The notes below the pieces were generated by a model that worked only from the letters and a program-made list of their open reading frames with translations, searched no databases and was not told where the DNA came from. DNA of 41,350 nt from Pseudomonadota bacterium. GTDB lineage: Bacteria > Chloroflexota > UBA6077 > JAJPGT01. This document shows positions 39,370 to 41,350 of the stretch, in pieces. Numbering within the stretch: position 1 is the first letter of the stretch; every line of letters starts with the position of its first letter. The position numbers and the translations under genes are program-made. Location: positions 1-41,350 of the forward strand of contig JAJPGT010000048.1 in NCBI GenBank assembly GCA_021325655.1. Direction: 5' to 3'.

Positions 39370-40638
39370 GTGACGACGACCCTGGCGATACGCTGCGGCA
39401 CGCTCATCGACGGGAACGGCGGCGAGCCGCTGCGCCACGCCACCGTCGTGATTCAGGACGCGACGATCGTCGCGGTGCAGCCGAATGGCGAGATCCCCCG
39501 CGACGCCACGGTGATCGACGCCAGCGGGATGACCGTGATGCCGGGGATGATCGACTGCCACGTCCACCTGGCAGTATCGAACCTGAGCCTGGAGCAACGG
39601 CTCCTCACTCCCTACAGCCTGACCATCGCCCAGGCGCTGGCCAACGCCCACACCACCCTGGAAGCCGGCTTCACCAGCGTCCGCGACGCGCACGGGACAC
39701 CGCGCGGGGTGAAAATGGCTATCGAGCGGGGACTGTTCCCCGGCCCGCGGCTGCGGATCGCCGTGGGGGCGCTGTCGCAGACGGGCGGCCACGGCGACAC
39801 GACCATGCCCAACGGGGCGAACATCCGAGTGCTCGGCCCGGAGCACCCGCACACCATCGTGGACGGCGTCGACCAGGTACGCAAAGGTGCGCGCGAGCTG
39901 CTGCGCGCTGGGGCCGACGTCATCAAGATCTACAGTAGCGGTGGAGTGGTCTCCCCCAACGACGAGCCCGGCGTCACCGGCTTCACCCCCGAAGAGATCT
40001 CCGCCATCGTCTACGAAGCCCACGCCGCGGGCAAGACGGTGATGGCCCACGCCCAGGCGCGCCAGGGAATCCTCAACGCGGTGCTGTGCGGAGTGGAGTC
40101 CATCGAGCACGGAGTGTACCTGGACGAGGAGGTCGTGGCGGCGATGAAGGCGCGGGGCACCTTCCTGGTGCCCACCCTGGTCGCCCCGCTCTGGCTGCTC
40201 CGCCGGGCCAAGCAGGAACCCGGCTCCGTGCCCCCTTACGCCGTCCGCAAGGCGCAGGCGGTGAAGGAGGCACACCTGGCCAGCTTCCGCCTGGCGGTGG
40301 AGAGCGGGGTGAAGATCGCCATGGGCACGGATACCGGTGTCGGGCCGCACGGGAGCAATGCCGAGGAGTTACGGCTGATGGTGGAGGGCGGGATGACCCC
40401 AATGCAGGCGATCGTCGCCGCCACCCGCACCGCTGCCGAGTGCGTCCGCATCGACCGTCTCACCGGCACGCTGGAGCCGGGCAAGCGGGCCGACCTGCTC
40501 GCGGTCGACGGCGATCCGCTCGACGACGTGGCTGTCCTGCAGCAGCGCGAGCGGCTTGCCCTCATCATGCAGGAGGGCCGGATCGTCAAGAGCACGCTCG
40601 GGGCGACGGTGGACGAGCGCGGGCAGGTACGCGCGTGA
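39370..40638 (+). CDS. metal-dependent amidohydrolase
   Basis: A 422-aa binuclear-metal amidohydrolase (cyclic imidase / organophosphorus-hydrolase-like Xaa-Pro or N-acyl hydrolase group). The GTG 39370 start has AAGGAGG directly upstream. Metal ligands: His64-x-His66 in MIDCHVHL, carboxylated Lys186 (DVIKIYSSGG), His227 (MAHAQ), His247 (SIEHG) and Asp321 (MGTDTG). The extended PGMIDCHVH start and ETTGGHG-like LSQTGGHGD loop (near 137) are as in the Sgx9260/prolidase group. It is cytoplasmic, with no signal peptide. The next gene overlaps its stop codon, so the pair probably act in one catabolic step. Substrate is unknown. Confidence 0.9.
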   Translation: MTTTLAIRCGTLIDGNGGEPLRHATVVIQDATIVAVQPNGEIPRDATVIDASGMTVMPGMIDCHVHLAVSNLSLEQRLLTPYSLTIAQALANAHTTLEAGFTSVRDAHGTPRGVKMAIERGLFPGPRLRIAVGALSQTGGHGDTTMPNGANIRVLGPEHPHTIVDGVDQVRKGARELLRAGADVIKIYSSGGVVSPNDEPGVTGFTPEEISAIVYEAHAAGKTVMAHAQARQGILNAVLCGVESIEHGVYLDEEVVAAMKARGTFLVPTLVAPLWLLRRAKQEPGSVPPYAVRKAQAVKEAHLASFRLAVESGVKIAMGTDTGVGPHGSNAEELRLMVEGGMTPMQAIVAATRTAAECVRIDRLTGTLEPGKRADLLAVDGDPLDDVAVLQQRERLALIMQEGRIVKSTLGATVDERGQVRA

Positions 40639-41350
40639 ACCGGGAATACCATCGCTGGTACAGCCCGCTGCTGGGCCGCGACATGGAGCTACTGCTGTTC
40701 GGCCACGCCGGCGCCCGGGTGCTGGTGTTCCCTCCCTCCATGGGCCGCTTCTACGACTGGGAAGATCGAGGCATGATCGCGGCGCTGCAACCCCATCTCG
40801 ACAATGGCTGGGTCCAGCTCTACTGCGTGGACAGCGTGGACGCCGAGAGCTGGTACAACCAGGCCATCGCTCCGGCTGAGCGCGCCCGGCGCCACAGCCA
40901 GTACGACCAGTACCTGGTGGATGAGGTCCTCCCCTTCAGCCTGAGCAAGAACAGCAACCCCTACCTCATTACCGTTGGGGCTAGCTTCGGCGCCTACCAC
41001 GCCGTCAACTTCGGACTGCGCCACCCGGAGCATGCCGACCGGCTGATCGGGCTGAGCGGGCTGTACGACATCAGCCGCTTCGCCAACGGCTCGGCAGACG
41101 ACACAGTGTACTTCAACAACCCAATGGCCTTCCTCGCCAACGAGCACGAACCGGAGCGGCTGCGGCTGCTGCGGGAGCTCGAGATCATCCTCGCGATCGG
41201 CCGGGATGACGCGAATAGCGAGAACAACGTGGAGTTCGCCAACCTGCTCGCCCGGCAGCGGATTCCCCACGTGCTGCGCCTGTGGGACGGCTGGGCCCAC
41301 GACTGGCCCTACTGGCAGCGGATGGTCCAGCTCTACCTCGGCGGCGACCC
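40635..41350 (+). CDS. alpha/beta-hydrolase esterase, 3' end outside window
   Basis: Starts with GTG overlapping the amidohydrolase stop (GTGA) and runs off the window after 238 codons without a stop. It resembles the esterase D / Figueiredo-type putative esterase family. It opens NREYHRWYSPLLGRDMELLLFG, has VGASFGAYHA with nucleophile Ser117, GRDDAN with Asp191/192 as the possible acid, and GWAHDWPYW with His222. Such proteins are commonly found beside polyphosphate, acyl-ester or amidohydrolase genes. Coupling to the amidohydrolase suggests sequential hydrolysis of the same compound. The C-terminus is missing, so total length is unknown. Confidence 0.85.
   Translation, partial: MNREYHRWYSPLLGRDMELLLFGHAGARVLVFPPSMGRFYDWEDRGMIAALQPHLDNGWVQLYCVDSVDAESWYNQAIAPAERARRHSQYDQYLVDEVLPFSLSKNSNPYLITVGASFGAYHAVNFGLRHPEHADRLIGLSGLYDISRFANGSADDTVYFNNPMAFLANEHEPERLRLLRELEIILAIGRDDANSENNVEFANLLARQRIPHVLRLWDGWAHDWPYWQRMVQLYLGGD

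Noticed and set aside
1..41350. tRNA, rRNA, CRISPR arrays and riboswitches
   Set aside because: No cloverleaf-like arms with CCA-adjacent T-loop sequence, no regularly spaced repeats and no recognised riboswitch core were found by eye; a tRNAscan/Infernal search would be the decisive test.

Overview
The window is a very GC-rich bacterial chromosome segment (about 36 genes in 41 kb, little spacer). Gene style points to a Chloroflexota / Thermomicrobia-type organism (Sphaerobacter- or Thermomicrobium-like). This is inferred from protein character, the mix of Shine-Dalgarno starts and (near-)leaderless starts, and twin-arginine lipoprotein export. A high-GC actinobacterium is the main alternative. 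No tRNA, rRNA, CRISPR array or complete mobile element was seen. Only the last codons of an IS5-type transposase are present, at the left edge.

Left part (1-9.3 kb): a maleylacetate-reductase-like iron alcohol dehydrogenase gene is split into two frame-damaged halves (297-~783 and ~3957-4573). Between them lies a roughly 3.2-kb, visibly less GC-rich block. It carries acetyl-CoA synthetase (acs), a small unknown gene, their own promoters, a 30-bp palindrome behind acs, and a U-tract intrinsic terminator. Facing the split gene is a tight minus-strand operon: HAD phosphatase, zinc alcohol dehydrogenase, and 3-oxoacid/3-oxoadipate CoA-transferase subunits A and B. Beside it is a D-2-hydroxyacid-dehydrogenase-like protein that has lost its catalytic residues.

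Middle part (9.3-28.3 kb): an AhpD-like peroxidase diverges from a secreted C39-like cysteine peptidase. Next come a DnaQ exonuclease/GIY-YIG (UvrC-like) fusion that lacks a normal start codon, an ACT-domain malic enzyme, and a TPR protein with a likely frameshift. A complete polar amino acid ABC importer follows (lipoprotein, two permeases, ATPase). Then come an MFS transporter, a polysaccharide deacetylase, a soluble hybrid histidine kinase with GAF and receiver domains, RidA, a small unknown gene behind a strong promoter, gamma-glutamyltransferase, and an NnrS-like membrane protein.

Right part (28.3-41.35 kb): a three-gene unit encodes a secreted DUF4331 protein, a membrane-anchored TPR protein, and a NicO/RcnA-like metal transporter. 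The transporter has an EF-hand loop, a predicted N-terminal His after signal cleavage and a His-rich loop. This is the best candidate here for an uncharacterised system. It is followed by a CaCA-type cation antiporter, a YjbQ-family protein, and an exopolysaccharide set (GT4 glycosyltransferase, O-antigen-ligase-like Wzy, membrane GT2). The window ends with a small membrane protein, an amidohydrolase, and a translationally coupled alpha/beta-hydrolase esterase cut by the window edge.

Several promoters share a recognisable pattern: -35 TTGCCA/TTGACR and -10 TATCCT/TACACT/CATACT/TATGAT. A few place the predicted transcript start within about 5 nt of the start codon.
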